Of a stretch of DNA of 36,291 nucleotides, positions 8,305-15,217 are shown one piece after another. Made by a program: the position numbers and the translations under genes. The notes beneath the pieces are model-generated. The model searched no databases. It worked only from the letters and a program-made list of their open reading frames with translations, and was not told the DNA's origin. Each line of letters begins with the position of its first letter. The first letter of the stretch is position 1. Origin of the DNA: Elusimicrobiota bacterium (GTDB lineage Bacteria; Elusimicrobiota; Elusimicrobia; UBA1565; JACRDR01); the NCBI GenBank assembly GCA_016207565.1, contig JACQPK010000511.1, positions 1 to 36,291 of the forward strand, read 5' to 3'.

Positions 8305-8966
8305 TGCCGTACGAGCTCTCGCATCTCGACTACTCCGACGACATCCTCGGGCCGATCCAGCCCGACGAGGCCCTGCTCCTCTACGGGCTGGTCCGGGTGC
8401 TCGCCCCGCGAGTCGTCGTGGAGATCGGATTCTGCGAGGGGCACTCGGCGAGGAACTTTCTCAAGGCGCTCGGCCCCGACTCCGTCCTCTACAGCTTCGA
8501 CCCGGATCCCGCCTGCGCCGAGCGCGCCGCGGCCTTAAACGACCCGCGGTTGCGCTTCGTCGCGAAGCGCCAGGAGGACTTCCTCCCCGACGACATCGAC
8601 CGGCGCCCGATCGACCTCCTGTTCATCGACGCCTCGCACGACCCGGACCTGAACCTGCGGTTCTTCGACCGCGTCCGGGGTTCTCTCGCCGAAAGCGCGA
8701 TCGTCGCGGTCCACGACACCGGGACGTGGGACGAGCGCGTGATCCCGGTCGAGTACGGGATGTGGATCGAGCACGCGCGCGACGTCGTGCGGCGCGACCC
8801 GGCCGCCCGCGTGGGCGCCACCGAGGTCGCGCACCAGCCGGGAGAGCGTCGCTTCGTCAACCGGCTGAAGGCGGAGCATCCCGAGCTCGAGCAGCTCCAC
8901 CTCCACTCGGTGCGCGTCCGGCGCCACGGGCTCACGCTCCTGCAGCGCTACCGGCCGTTACCCTGA
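8304..8966 (+). CDS. Class I SAM methyltransferase (Methyltransf_24 type)
   Basis: 220-residue Rossmann-fold methyltransferase resembling the CmcI/Methyltransf_24 group. Motif I is VVEIGFCEGHSARN. The acidic end of strand 2 is SFDPDP, and the family-typical LLFIDASHDPDLNLRFF is followed by an AVHDTG segment. These proteins often act on sugars or small molecules in glycan and secondary-metabolite loci. The start ATG overlaps the preceding stop (TGATG), suggesting translational coupling. Its own TGA stop is part of the extended -10 element of the next gene. The acceptor is unknown. Confidence 0.8.
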   Translation: MPYELSHLDYSDDILGPIQPDEALLLYGLVRVLAPRVVVEIGFCEGHSARNFLKALGPDSVLYSFDPDPACAERAAALNDPRLRFVAKRQEDFLPDDIDRRPIDLLFIDASHDPDLNLRFFDRVRGSLAESAIVAVHDTGTWDERVIPVEYGMWIEHARDVVRRDPAARVGATEVAHQPGERRFVNRLKAEHPELEQLHLHSVRVRRHGLTLLQRYRPLP

Positions 8967-8985
8967 TATAATCCCCGACCGGAGG
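8964..8985 (+). promoter_or_regulatory. Extended -10 promoter and RBS for the PqqD gene
   Basis: TGATATAAT (8964-8972) is a TGn-TATAAT extended -10 whose TGA is also the stop codon of the methyltransferase gene. GGAGG (8981-8985) follows, eight bases before the ATG at 8994. The gene therefore has an internal operon promoter and, unlike many neighbours, a real ribosome-binding site. Confidence 0.55.
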
Positions 8986-8993
8986 TATCCCCT

Positions 8994-9284
8994 ATGCCCG
9001 CAACCGCCGCCGTGAAGACGCGCCGCACCTTCAAGCATGCGTCGCGCGCCGCCTGGCGCAAGGTCGCCGACGAGGCGATCATCCTCGACGTCGAGAGCGC
9101 CGAGTACTACTCCCTGACGGGCCCGGGCCTGCGCGCCTGGGAGCTCCTGGGCGAAGGAAAGACCGCGCGCCGGATCGCCGAACGCCTCGCCGAGGAGTAC
9201 GACGCCCCGCCCCGGCGCATCGAGGCCGACGTGGAGGCCCTCGTGGCCGACCTGAAGCGCGCGAAGCTGATCCAGACGGCGTGA
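8994..9284 (+). CDS. PqqD-like RiPP recognition protein
   Basis: 96-residue stand-alone PqqD/RRE-type protein. PqqD folds bind the leader region of ribosomal peptides and present them to a modifying enzyme, commonly a radical SAM protein. Family hallmarks are visible. A degenerate strand region AIILDVESAEYYSLTGPGLRAWELL matches the usual 'D-x-x-x-x-x-Y-x-L-N-x-x-G-x-x-x-W' pattern, followed by helices with ARRIAERLAEEYD and VEALVADLKRAKLI. It overlaps the radical SAM gene by four bases (GTGA), so the two are probably coupled. A leader-like peptide is encoded 2.3 kb downstream in the same run. PqqD-like proteins also occur near glycan genes without a known peptide, so the partner is inferred. 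Confidence 0.85.
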   Translation: MPATAAVKTRRTFKHASRAAWRKVADEAIILDVESAEYYSLTGPGLRAWELLGEGKTARRIAERLAEEYDAPPRRIEADVEALVADLKRAKLIQTA

Positions 9285-10564
9285 TCGTCTTCGTCGACCC
9301 GCCCAGCCCGGAAGGCTTCGTCGCCTTCCGGCACTCGCACGGAGGCTACGGCGAGTGCTGCAAGACGAGCCGCCTGCGTGTCCCCACCCTCGACATCTTC
9401 CTCGCGGCGAGCCGCGTGCTGGAGGCGGGCCGCGAAGCCTCGGTCGTCGACTCCGTCCTCGAGGGGCACGGCCCCGAGGAATGCGTCGCGGAGATCCTGC
9501 GCCGGCGGCCCACGGCCGTCGCGCTCCGCACCGCGGTGGGCTCCCGGCAGGAGGACCTCGCGGTCGCCGAGCTCTTGCGCGCGCGCTTCGACGGCCCGAT
9601 CGTGTTCTTCGGACCGGCCGCCCAGCCGTCGTTCTTCCTCGCCTCCTCCGCGGTCGACGGGGTGCTCGCGGGGGAAGGCATCGAGCCGTTCGTCGAGCTC
9701 GCGCGCCGGCCGAGCCGCCGCGCGGCTCGGGCCCTCGCGGCCGGGCCGATGGACCTCGAGCGGTTGCCCGTGCCTCGGTGGGACCTGGTCGACTACCGGA
9801 GCTACTCCTACGTGACGGCGCAGTCGAGCTGGGGCTGCCCCTTTCGCTGCGGCTACTGCCCCTATCCCGTGACCCAAGGCCCCACCTGGCGCGCGCGGCC
9901 GATCCCGGCGGTCGTCGAGGAGTTCCGCGCGCTGCGCGACCGCTACGGCCTTCGGTTCGTCCTCCTGCGCGACCCCGAGTTCACGCTGGACCGCCGCCGC
10001 GCGGCCGCGCTTTGTGAGGCGCTGCTGGAGGCGGGAACCCCGATCTTGTGGGGCTGCGAGACGCGGCTCGACACCCTCGACGACGAGCTCATCGACCGCA
10101 TGGCCCGCGCGGGCTGCATGCGCGTCGCCTTCGGCGTCGAGTCGGTCGAGCCCGCCATCCTCGCCGCCCAGGGCCGGCGGGCCCTCTCCCCGGCGGCGAT
10201 CCGCCGCCGGGTCGGAGCCCTCAAGCGGCGGGGGATGCTCACCTACGCCATGTACATCATCGGCCTTCCCGGCGAAACCGAAGCCTCGGCGCGGCGAACG
10301 GCGGACTTCGCTCTCGAGCTCGACACGAACGCGGCGTCGTTCTCCTTGGCGACGCCGTTCCCCGGGACCCGGCTCGAACGCCGGGCGAAATCCGACGGGC
10401 TCTCGGCGCCCGGCGAGCCGCGGATGACGAGTTGCGTGCCGACCCTTTCCTCCGGACCGCTCGCGCCCGGCGAGGCCGAGCGGCTGTACCTCGAGGCTAA
10501 AGCGAGATGGAAACGACACAAAGGCGAGTCCCGGTCCGAGTCCCGGCCTTTCGCCCTTTCCTGA
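9281..10564 (+). CDS. B12-binding-type radical SAM enzyme
   Basis: 427-residue radical SAM protein. Residues ~1-130 resemble a cobalamin-binding Rossmann domain (RRRPTAVALRT ... VFFGPAA ... AVDGVLAGEGIEPF), but I do not see the DxHxxG base-off histidine motif, so cobalamin use is uncertain. The 4Fe-4S cluster motif is C186-x3-C190-x2-C193 in WGCPFRCGYCPYP. The TIM-barrel continues with GCETRLDTLDDELIDRM and FGVESVEP, ending in a short C-terminal region without SPASM cysteines. The gene starts with GTG overlapping the PqqD stop and runs 58 bp into the aminotransferase gene. Candidate substrates are the nearby peptide or a sugar/lipid intermediate. Confidence 0.85.
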   Translation: MIVFVDPPSPEGFVAFRHSHGGYGECCKTSRLRVPTLDIFLAASRVLEAGREASVVDSVLEGHGPEECVAEILRRRPTAVALRTAVGSRQEDLAVAELLRARFDGPIVFFGPAAQPSFFLASSAVDGVLAGEGIEPFVELARRPSRRAARALAAGPMDLERLPVPRWDLVDYRSYSYVTAQSSWGCPFRCGYCPYPVTQGPTWRARPIPAVVEEFRALRDRYGLRFVLLRDPEFTLDRRRAAALCEALLEAGTPILWGCETRLDTLDDELIDRMARAGCMRVAFGVESVEPAILAAQGRRALSPAAIRRRVGALKRRGMLTYAMYIIGLPGETEASARRTADFALELDTNAASFSLATPFPGTRLERRAKSDGLSAPGEPRMTSCVPTLSSGPLAPGEAERLYLEAKARWKRHKGESRSESRPFALS

Positions 10565-11646
10565 CCCGCGCCGAGTCCGGCGCGGTCCAGGAGGCGGTCG
10601 AGAGCGGCTGGCTCGGCACCGGCATCTACACGCGCCTCTTCGAGGAGCGGCTGACCCGTTCGCTCGGGGCCCCGCACGCCCACGCCGTGAGCTCGGGGAC
10701 CGCCGCGCTCCACCTCGCGCTCCAGTCCCTCGGAGCCGGCGGCGGCGAGGTGTTGACGACGGCCGTCACGAACGTCGCGACGAACCACGCGATCCTCTAC
10801 AACCGCGCGAAGCCCGTCTTCTGCGAGGTCGACCCCGAGACGGGCCTGATCGACCCGGCCGAGATCGAGCGGCGCAGGACTCGCCGCACGCAGGCCGTCG
10901 TCGTCGTCCATCTCGGGCAGGCCTGCGACATGGACGCCGTCCGCCGAGCCGCCGGCCGCGTGCCGGTCGTGGAGGACGCCTGCGCGTGCCTCCCCGGAGC
11001 CGGCGCCTCCCGCGGCCGGCGGCTCGGCACGCTGGGAGACGCCGCGTGCTTCAGCTTCGGCCGCTTCAAGGGCCTCACGACGATCGAGGGCGGGGCCGTC
11101 GTCCACGCGCGCCCGGCGCTCGCCGAGCGCCTCCTCCGCCTGCGCCGGATGGGCCTCGCGGAAAAGGACGGCGAGCTCGTCCGCTCGCCCGAGGGGCTCT
11201 CGGAGCTCGGCTGGCATTATCGTTTGGGCGATCTTCCCGCCGCCCTCGGCCTGGCCCAGCTCGAGCGGCTCCCCGCGCTCCGGGAACGCCTCGCGACGAT
11301 CGAGCGCCGCTACCGGGCCGGGCTGCGCTCGCTCGCGTGGCTCGAGCGGATCCCGGCCGCGCCCGGCTCGGAGGGCGTCCTCGGCTCCTTGAGGGTGCGC
11401 CTGAGAGGCGGAGGGCGCGACGCCCTTCGCCGCCATCTCGCCGCGCGAGGGATCGGGCTGAACGACCCGCTCTATCCGAGCCACCGCTACCGGCTCTACC
11501 GGCCGTTCGGGCGCGGCCTGCCCGCCTCCGATCGGTTCTGCGCCGAGACGCTCGAGCTTCCGTTCTATCCCGGGCTCGCCGACCGCGAGGTCGACCTTGT
11601 CCTCGAGACCCTCGCCGATTTCAGGAGACGCCACCATGGCACGTAA
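10507..11646 (+). CDS. DegT/DnrJ/EryC1 PLP-dependent aminotransferase
   Basis: 379-residue fold-type I PLP enzyme of the sugar aminotransferase family, which transaminates keto-sugar nucleotides to amino sugars. Visible features are SSGTAALHLALQSLG near residue 60 (phosphate-binding region), VVEDACACLPG (PLP-binding Asp) and FSFGRFKGLTTIEGGAVV, in which K188 is the expected Schiff-base lysine. C-terminal segments include GWHYRLGDLPAALGLAQLE, matching the family N-Y-R-L-x-D-I/L-x-A-A-L/I-G motif. It overlaps the radical SAM gene by 58 bp and the small peptide gene by 11 bp. The ribosome-binding site for the peptide gene is inside its last codons. It probably supplies an amino sugar for the polysaccharide. 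Confidence 0.9.
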   Translation: METTQRRVPVRVPAFRPFLTRAESGAVQEAVESGWLGTGIYTRLFEERLTRSLGAPHAHAVSSGTAALHLALQSLGAGGGEVLTTAVTNVATNHAILYNRAKPVFCEVDPETGLIDPAEIERRRTRRTQAVVVVHLGQACDMDAVRRAAGRVPVVEDACACLPGAGASRGRRLGTLGDAACFSFGRFKGLTTIEGGAVVHARPALAERLLRLRRMGLAEKDGELVRSPEGLSELGWHYRLGDLPAALGLAQLERLPALRERLATIERRYRAGLRSLAWLERIPAAPGSEGVLGSLRVRLRGGGRDALRRHLAARGIGLNDPLYPSHRYRLYRPFGRGLPASDRFCAETLELPFYPGLADREVDLVLETLADFRRRHHGT

Positions 11647-11743
11647 CAACCGACGCCCGAAGGCGACGAAGAAGAAAAAGAAGGCGTACAAGAAGCCGAA
11701 GCTCGTCAAGCACGGCGTCCTCTCGATCGTCGAAGGCGATTAG
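11636..11743 (+). CDS. Small Lys-rich peptide with lasso-leader-like motif
   Basis: 35-residue peptide. ATG at 11636 follows AGGAG (11623-11627) by eight bases, a good ribosome-binding site. The gene overlaps the aminotransferase end by 11 bp and shares its last base with the next start (TAGTG). Thirteen of 35 residues are Lys or Arg, with five consecutive Lys at 12-16. The C-terminal half reads Y18-x2-P21-x-L23-x3-G27, the leader signature recognised by RRE/PqqD-type proteins in lasso peptides; the usual Thr six residues after Gly is E33. Only eight residues follow the Gly, so a classical core is missing. Together with the PqqD and radical SAM genes, this suggests a RiPP precursor or a peptide tag. 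It could instead be a small basic protein. Confidence 0.65.
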   Translation: MARNNRRPKATKKKKKAYKKPKLVKHGVLSIVEGD

Positions 11744-14487
11744 TGCGGGTCGGCCTCGCCTGGATCGACCCCGCGGACCCCACGGACCGCGCGATCGCGC
11801 TCGGCCTGGGCGAGGCGCTGCGCCGGGCGGGCCACGACGTCGCGATCCTCGGCCCGCGCCGCCGCGACGCGGCGCCGCGGGAGCGGCTCGAGGGCTTCCC
11901 CCTGCACCGCGTCGAGCCGCGGGGAGGCGCCTCGAAGCTCGTCGCGCTCGGACGCGAGCTCGCGATCGACGTCTGGCACGTGCACGTCTTCGCGCGCGAC
12001 CACCGCGTCTTCGCGCAGGCCGCCTCGGCCTCCGGCCGGCCTTTCGTGGCGACGCTGCACCTGGTCCTCGAGGACTACCTGCCGTTCGTCGGAGGCAGGG
12101 AGGGGCTCCGCCGGCTCCTCGCCGGGGCGGCCTCGGTCGCGACCGTCAGCCGTTCGGCGCGCGCCGAGCTGGGCGCGATCCTCCCGGAGTGGCGGCGCCG
12201 GAGCGTCGTGATCCCGAACGGAGCGCCGTCCGCGCCGGTTCCCGCGCGCCAGGCCGAAGCCCCCTATGTCGTCTGTCCGGCGCGGCTCGCTCCGTATAAA
12301 GGGCAGGACGTGCTGCTCATGGCCTTCGCCCAGGCGCGCGAGCGCGTTCCCGGGCTGAGGCTGTATTTGTGCGGACGCGATCAGACAGGCGGAGCGCTCG
12401 CCGGGTTCGCCGGACGCCTCGGCCTTTCGAGCGCCGTGCGGCTGACCGGCGGCCTCGCGCCGCGGCGGCTCGCGCGCCTCGTCGCGGGCGCGCGGGCGGT
12501 CGTCTTGCCTTCGCGCCGCGAAAACCTGCCCCTGGCCGTGCTCGAGGCGATGGCGGCGGGCCAGGCGATCGTGGCGACCCAGGTCGGCGGCGTTCCGGAG
12601 CTCGTCCGTCACCGCGAATCGGCGCTCCTCGTCCCGCCGGCCGACCCTCAGCGCCTCGCGGACGCGCTGGTCGAGGTCTGCCGCTCGGGACCCTTGCGGC
12701 GCCGCCTCGGGGCCGCGGCCCGGAGGCGGGCGCGTTCCTTCTCCTGGTCGGCCGCGGCTCGCCGCTACGCCGCGCTTTATCGGGCCGCGGCCGCCTGCCT
12801 CGCCTTCGCCTTCGCGGCGGCGCCCCGGTCGTCTGAGGCCGGCCAGTTCCTCACCGACCCGTTCCTCCAATCGCCCGGCGAGCGATCGGTGCGCGTCGTC
12901 TGGTTCACCGAGTTCGAAGGCCGCGGCCACGCGGCGATCTACGGGCCGAACCTCATCCGCCGCGCGCCGGCCGTCACCACGCGCCTCACGCGCGCCTATG
13001 AGGACGCGGAGTCCCGCCATCCCTTGAGGCCGTCGGGCCCGGCCCCCGTGCTCCGGACGATCTTCCGCCACGAGGCGTTCCTCGAGGCGCTCCCCGCGGG
13101 CCGCGCGGTCCCGTACTACGCGCGGAGCATCAAAGACGACGTCGAGCTCCGCAGCCGGACGTTTACGGCGCGCGGCCGGCCTCCCAAGGGAGCGCCGCTG
13201 ACGCTGCTCCTCACCTCCGATCACCAGCTCAAGCCCCGCTCCGCGGCGAACATCCAGAAGGCGGCGGAGACGGCGGGGACGATCGACGCGGTCGTGTTCG
13301 CCGGAGACCTCGCGAACGTGCCGGACCGCGCCTCGGAGTGGTTCGACGACGCGCGCGGCAACGCGTTCTTCCCGGTGCTGCAGGGGCGCGCGAGCTACGC
13401 CCTGGCCTGCCCCGGGGGCACGATCACCTACCGCGGCGCGCCGGTGATCCAGAGCGCGCCGCTGTTTACGGCGATCGGCAACCACGAGGTCATGGGTCGC
13501 TTCCGTCCGGAGACGAGCCTTTCCAAGCAGATCTTCGACGCCTATCCCCGCGGAGAGGCGGCAAAGCGCCTGAAGGAGCGCGGCGCGAAGGCCGGCGGGC
13601 GCGCGCTCGAAGACGAGTCGCACAACGTCCGGACCTACGAGGAGCTCTTCACGCTGCCGCGCTCCGGTCCCGGCGGTGAGCGTTACTACGCGACGACCTT
13701 CGGCGACGTCCGGCTCGTCAGCCTCTTCGCCACGCGCCAGTGGCGGCCGGGCCCCGAGGAGGCGCCCGAGCCGCACCGCGGGAAGTATGCGGAACGGGCG
13801 GAGGACCTCGCGGACCCCAGCCGGTGGGGCTTCGGCAGCCTCATCTTCGAGCCGATCGGGCGAGGCAGCGCCCAGTTCGAGTGGCTGAAGCGCGAGGTCG
13901 CCGGCGCGCCGTGGCGCCGGGCGGCGGTGCGCGTCGCGTTCTTCCATGAGCCCGTCCACACGCTGGGCGACAAGGCGGTCCCCGCCTTCACCGACCCCGT
14001 GCCGGTCGTCGAAAGGAAGGACGGGCGCGTGGTCGCCGTCGCCTACGAGTATCCCCCGGAGAAAAACTTCCTGGTCCACGACGTCGCGCCGCTCCTGGAG
14101 GAGGCCGGCGCGCATCTGGTCCTCTACGGCCACTCGCATCTCTGGAACCGCTTCCGTTCCGCGCGCGGGACGAGCTACCTGGAGACCTCCAACGTCGGCA
14201 ACAGCTACGGCGCGTTCTGGAAGGGCGGCCGGCGCCCGAACCTCCCGCGCGCTCCGCGGGCGCCGGAGGACTACCCGCCGTCGGGCGATCCCCACGGACT
14301 CGAGCCGATCGCGCCCTCGCTGGCCCCCTTCCACGACGCCGCCGGAGAGCCCGAGCCCTTCGTGTCCTCCAACGAGCTGACCGTCTTCACGCTGCTGCGC
14401 ACCGCGACCCGCCGCGTCGAGAGCTGGCGTTGGGATCCCTGCCGCCCCGACGAGCCGGCCGTCAAGTTCGACGAGTTCGGGCTTTGA
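11743..14487 (+). CDS. GT4 glycosyltransferase fused to purple-acid-phosphatase-like domain
   Basis: 914-residue single frame. Residues 1-346 are a complete GT4 transferase (VWHVHVF, SRSARAEL, VVIPNG, PSRRENLPLAVLEAMAAG, VGGVPELV). It ends just where its paralogue at 28307 ends. A short hydrophobic stretch (residues 348-360) resembling a signal peptide core follows. Next come an Fn3-like PAP N-terminal segment (FLTDPFLQSPGERSVRVVW) and a calcineurin-like metallophosphoesterase with SDHQ (D493), GDL (D522), GNHE (H581) and GHSH (H797, H799). No ATG/GTG/TTG lies between 12697 and the hydrophobic stretch; the nearest in-frame upstream option is TTG at 12694. Either this is a true fusion (cytoplasmic GT, exported phosphatase), or two genes with an unusual internal start, or an assembly or sequencing error joined them. 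Confidence 0.8.
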   Translation: MRVGLAWIDPADPTDRAIALGLGEALRRAGHDVAILGPRRRDAAPRERLEGFPLHRVEPRGGASKLVALGRELAIDVWHVHVFARDHRVFAQAASASGRPFVATLHLVLEDYLPFVGGREGLRRLLAGAASVATVSRSARAELGAILPEWRRRSVVIPNGAPSAPVPARQAEAPYVVCPARLAPYKGQDVLLMAFAQARERVPGLRLYLCGRDQTGGALAGFAGRLGLSSAVRLTGGLAPRRLARLVAGARAVVLPSRRENLPLAVLEAMAAGQAIVATQVGGVPELVRHRESALLVPPADPQRLADALVEVCRSGPLRRRLGAAARRRARSFSWSAAARRYAALYRAAAACLAFAFAAAPRSSEAGQFLTDPFLQSPGERSVRVVWFTEFEGRGHAAIYGPNLIRRAPAVTTRLTRAYEDAESRHPLRPSGPAPVLRTIFRHEAFLEALPAGRAVPYYARSIKDDVELRSRTFTARGRPPKGAPLTLLLTSDHQLKPRSAANIQKAAETAGTIDAVVFAGDLANVPDRASEWFDDARGNAFFPVLQGRASYALACPGGTITYRGAPVIQSAPLFTAIGNHEVMGRFRPETSLSKQIFDAYPRGEAAKRLKERGAKAGGRALEDESHNVRTYEELFTLPRSGPGGERYYATTFGDVRLVSLFATRQWRPGPEEAPEPHRGKYAERAEDLADPSRWGFGSLIFEPIGRGSAQFEWLKREVAGAPWRRAAVRVAFFHEPVHTLGDKAVPAFTDPVPVVERKDGRVVAVAYEYPPEKNFLVHDVAPLLEEAGAHLVLYGHSHLWNRFRSARGTSYLETSNVGNSYGAFWKGGRRPNLPRAPRAPEDYPPSGDPHGLEPIAPSLAPFHDAAGEPEPFVSSNELTVFTLLRTATRRVESWRWDPCRPDEPAVKFDEFGL

Positions 14488-14493
14488 TAGAAT
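14485..14493 (+). promoter_or_regulatory. Extended -10 overlapping stop codon
   Basis: TGATAGAAT: the stop codon TGA of the fusion gene supplies the TGn of an extended -10 (TAGAAT, 14488-14493). Seven bases separate it from the ATG at 14501, with no leader room for a Shine-Dalgarno site. Confidence 0.45.
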
Positions 14494-14500
14494 CCGGCGG

Positions 14501-15217
14501 ATGAGACTCGGGACGGCGAGGACGCACGCTTCGAGGCTGGCGGCCGGCGGCGGCCGGAAGCTCCTCCCCCGCCTGCGGGCGGCCCAGCGGAGGCGCTACT
14601 TCCGCGAGCTGGCCCTGGCGTGGGACGCCTGGCACGACGCGCAGGACGAGCCGAAGATCGAGTCTCCCGAGCACGAGGCGGCGGCCGAGGAGGCGCTTGC
14701 CCGGCTCGCCCCACTCCTTTCGCGCAGGACGCGCTTCCTCGATCTCGGCTGCGGCGACGGCTGCGTCTTGAAGCGCGCCGCGCCCCGCTGCGCCCGCGCC
14801 GACGGAGCCGACGTCTCGGCCCGCGCCCTCCGGCGCGCGCGGCGCAACACGCGCGGCTTGGGCAACGTCGCCTTGCGTCGCGTCGGGGGTTTCGCGCTTG
14901 ACGTCGCCGGCGGCTCCTACGACCTGGTCCTCTGCCGCCGGATGCTCTCGCACCTAGACCTCGAACCGGTGGCGTGGACCTTCCGGGAGGTGCACCGGGT
15001 CCTCGCGCCGAAGGGCCGCTTCGTCTTCGATCTCCCCGACCTGCGCCACGAGCCGTATCTCGCCTCGGTGGTCTCCGACGACGGGAACGGCTGGCCCGGC
15101 ATCCATCGCCCTCGCTTCTGGACGCCGGAGGCGGCGAAGGCGCTCGTGACGCGCGCCGGGTTCACCGTCGAGCGCGTGGTGCCCGGCCCGTGGTTCGAGG
15201 TCCGCGCCGTCCGCTGA
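14501..15217 (+). CDS. Class I SAM-dependent methyltransferase
   Basis: 238-residue methyltransferase. Motif I FLDLGCGDGCVLKRA is followed by GADVSARALRRARRN (strand 2), YDLVLCRRMLSHLDLEP (strand 4) and a Methyltransf_11-like FREVHRVLAPKGRFVFDLPDL. It has an arginine-rich N-terminal extension of about 40 residues and an aromatic segment (LAWDAWHDAQDE) before the core. The stop codon overlaps the next ATG (TGATG), tying it to the tandem GT2 gene. The likely role is O-methylation of a sugar during polysaccharide assembly, inferred from context; a quinone or lipid methylase of the same fold cannot be excluded from sequence alone. Confidence 0.8.
   Translation: MRLGTARTHASRLAAGGGRKLLPRLRAAQRRRYFRELALAWDAWHDAQDEPKIESPEHEAAAEEALARLAPLLSRRTRFLDLGCGDGCVLKRAAPRCARADGADVSARALRRARRNTRGLGNVALRRVGGFALDVAGGSYDLVLCRRMLSHLDLEPVAWTFREVHRVLAPKGRFVFDLPDLRHEPYLASVVSDDGNGWPGIHRPRFWTPEAAKALVTRAGFTVERVVPGPWFEVRAVR

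Noticed and set aside
8994-11743. Complete lasso peptide cluster
   Set aside because: No B2-type protease, asparagine-synthetase-like cyclase or real core peptide is visible; only the leader-like motif and PqqD fold fit.
11740-14334. 864-codon minus-strand open frame opposite the GT4-phosphatase gene
   Set aside because: Its translation has the charged, low-complexity look of antisense high-GC sequence, and the plus strand has clear enzyme motifs.
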